A DNA stretch of 14,697 nucleotides from DATHGT01 sp035317605 (GTDB taxonomy: Bacteria; Methylomirabilota; Methylomirabilia; Rokubacteriales; CSP1-6): NCBI GenBank assembly GCA_035317605.1, contig DATHGT010000096.1:1-14697 (forward strand), read 5' to 3'. Both the position numbers and the translations under genes were made by a program. The notes under the pieces are model-generated. The model saw only the letters and a program-made list of their open reading frames with translations. It was not told the DNA's origin and ran no database searches. Each line of letters starts with the position of its first letter. Within the stretch, counting starts at the first letter, position 1. Shown here one piece after another: positions 13,848-14,697 of this stretch.

Positions 13848-14309
13848 GTGGATCAGGAGCTGATCGAGTACCTCGATCGCCGGTTCAACCAGTTTCGCGA
13901 GGAGCTTCTCGTCGATCTCGGCGACGAGATCCGGGGAGCGATCGCGGCCAGCGCCGCGGAGACCCGCGGCACGCTCCAGCAGGAGATCGCCGCGAGTGCC
14001 GCCGAAACGCGGGACACGCTCCGGCGGGAGATCGCCGCGAGTGCCGCCGAAACACGGGACACGCTCCGGCAGGAGATCGCCGCGAGTGCCGCCGAGATCA
14101 GGGAAGAGATGGCGGCGACCGCCGCCGAGACCCGCCGCCACTTCGACGTGGTGACCGAGGGCTCAATGACCAAGATCCAACTCGTCGCTGAAGGCGTCAT
14201 CGGGGTCGATCAAAAGGTCGACCGCCTCGCGGGCGAGATGCGCTCGGAGTTCCAGAAAGTCGACCGCCGCTTTCTCCACCTCCAAGCCCGCGTCATCGAT
14301 CGAGACTGA
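13848..14309 (+). CDS. Coiled-coil protein with 15-residue repeats (153 aa)
   Basis: GTG start at 13848 directly after a well-formed promoter. The head MDQELIEYLDRRFNQFREEL is shared with the 68-residue protein just upstream. Residues 31-90 are four tandem units of 15 residues with consensus EIAASAAETRDTLRR; units 2 and 3 are almost identical in DNA. The tail (about 95-150) is another charged helix with KVDRLAGEMRSEFQKVDRRF. There are no cysteines, signal peptide or membrane segment, and the composition is rich in A, E and R, so it is probably a long cytoplasmic helical rod. A 15-residue period fits four helical turns (3.75 per turn), closer to a straight or right-handed bundle than to a classic heptad coil. 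Function unknown; proteins of this build often act as scaffolds, but nothing here proves it. Confidence 0.8.
   Translation: MDQELIEYLDRRFNQFREELLVDLGDEIRGAIAASAAETRGTLQQEIAASAAETRDTLRREIAASAAETRDTLRQEIAASAAEIREEMAATAAETRRHFDVVTEGSMTKIQLVAEGVIGVDQKVDRLAGEMRSEFQKVDRRFLHLQARVIDRD
13938..14117 (+). repeat. Four tandem 45-bp coding repeats
   Basis: Units at 13938-13982, 13983-14027, 14028-14072 and 14073-14117, each 15 codons. Units 2 and 3 differ by only two bases; unit 1 and the second half of unit 4 have diverged. The near-identity of the middle units points to recent duplication or conversion, and copy number could vary between strains without breaking the frame. Confidence 0.85.
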
Positions 14310-14426
14310 CGCCGGCGGTGGGGCCGCGAATCGGGGTCGGTTGACCCATTCCCCGCCAACGGAAGACTCGAAGGAAACCGCTCCCATCCCCCGCCCGCCC
14401 GCCAGCACCTCGCGCGATGCGATGCG

Positions 14427-14697
14427 CTAGTGCTTCTCCGCCTTTTCCTTCTCGGCCTTCGCTTCCTTGATGACCTTCTCGGCGATGAACGCGGGGACTT
14501 CCTCGTAGTGGGAGAACTCCATCGAGTAGCCGCCGCGACCGCCGGTCATCGAGCGGAGCGTGGTCTCGTAGGTCAGCATCTCGGCCATCGGCACCTGGGC
14601 CCGAACCGACGCCGTATCTCCCGCCGGTTCCATGCCCACGATCCGCCCGCGGCGCGAGTTCATGTCGCCGATGACGTCGCCCGCGTTGTCCGACGGC
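14427..14697 (-). CDS. fusA: Translation elongation factor G, C-terminal end (partial)
   Basis: The frame runs off the right edge of the window, so only the last 90 or so residues are seen. SDNAGDVIGDMNSRRGRIVG, then RAQVPMAEMLTYETTLRSMT, GGRG and SMEFSHYEEVP are the unmistakable domain IV-V end of EF-G, the GTPase that moves tRNAs and mRNA through the ribosome. The GTP-binding domain lies outside the window. The protein ends in a lysine/glutamate tail (KEAKAEKEKAEKH). The reading DNAGDVIGD, where many housekeeping EF-Gs have YxGDVIGD, leaves room for an EF-G-like paralogue; the symbol is therefore provisional. It converges on the coiled-coil gene, with 117 bases between the two stops and only a weak GGGTC/GACCC hairpin (14334-14347) in the gap. 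Confidence 0.9.
   Translation of the reverse strand, partial: PSDNAGDVIGDMNSRRGRIVGMEPAGDTASVRAQVPMAEMLTYETTLRSMTGGRGGYSMEFSHYEEVPAFIAEKVIKEAKAEKEKAEKH

Noticed and set aside
13938..14117. Regular 45-bp repeats as a CRISPR array
   Set aside because: The units are contiguous, without spacers, in frame within an open reading frame, and encode a regular helical repeat.

Overview
The window looks like a piece of a GC-rich genome from a Gram-negative, probably free-living soil or groundwater bacterium. The evidence is PEP-CTERM surface proteins, a flavocytochrome c sulfide dehydrogenase with a diheme cytochrome, Tat-type export signals, and frequent GTG/TTG starts. The mix recalls uncultured lineages such as Methylomirabilota/Rokubacteria, but that is a guess from gene style; no marker here fixes the taxon.

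Layout. (1) 1-5.6 kb, lower GC and less biased codons, is an envelope/PEP-CTERM region. It holds the C-terminal end of a TPR protein (+), a strong hairpin between converging genes, a PEP-CTERM protein (-), a large fused membrane/spermidine-synthase-like/TPR gene (-) that is frameshifted, a small 73-residue protein (-) and a second PEP-CTERM protein (-). Both PEP-CTERM genes have a near-consensus sigma-54 (-24/-12) promoter about 50 bases before the start codon, which suggests common control by an RpoN-dependent regulator encoded elsewhere. (2) 5.6-8.3 kb (-) is a tight three-gene sulfur operon: Tat-exported FAD subunit of flavocytochrome c sulfide dehydrogenase, periplasmic diheme cytochrome c, and a TauE/SafE-type permease. 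(3) 8.38-13.5 kb (+), divergent from region 2 across a 90-base spacer, carries an acyl-CoA ligase followed 10 bases later by a family 5 (peptide/nickel type) solute-binding protein and two ABC permeases. No ATPase gene is present in the window. (4) 13.5-14.3 kb (+) holds two tandem paralogous coiled-coil proteins, the second with a 15-residue repeat. (5) At the right edge is the C-terminal end of elongation factor G (-), cut by the window.

How they work together. Region 2 probably oxidises sulfide in the periplasm, passes electrons through the diheme cytochrome, and moves a sulfur oxyanion across the membrane. Region 3 probably imports a small organic substrate that the co-transcribed ligase activates with CoA. 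Region 1 concerns surface proteins sorted by an exosortase that is not in the window.

Most notable observations: paired sigma-54 promoters before the two PEP-CTERM genes; a frameshift in the fused gene explained exactly by a 5-bp tandem duplication; a shared 9-mer GCGATAGTC forming the -10 region of two apparently leaderless GTG-start genes; and a 45-bp coding tandem repeat giving a 15-residue coiled-coil period. I see no CRISPR array, tRNA, rRNA, transposase or clearly undescribed multi-gene system.
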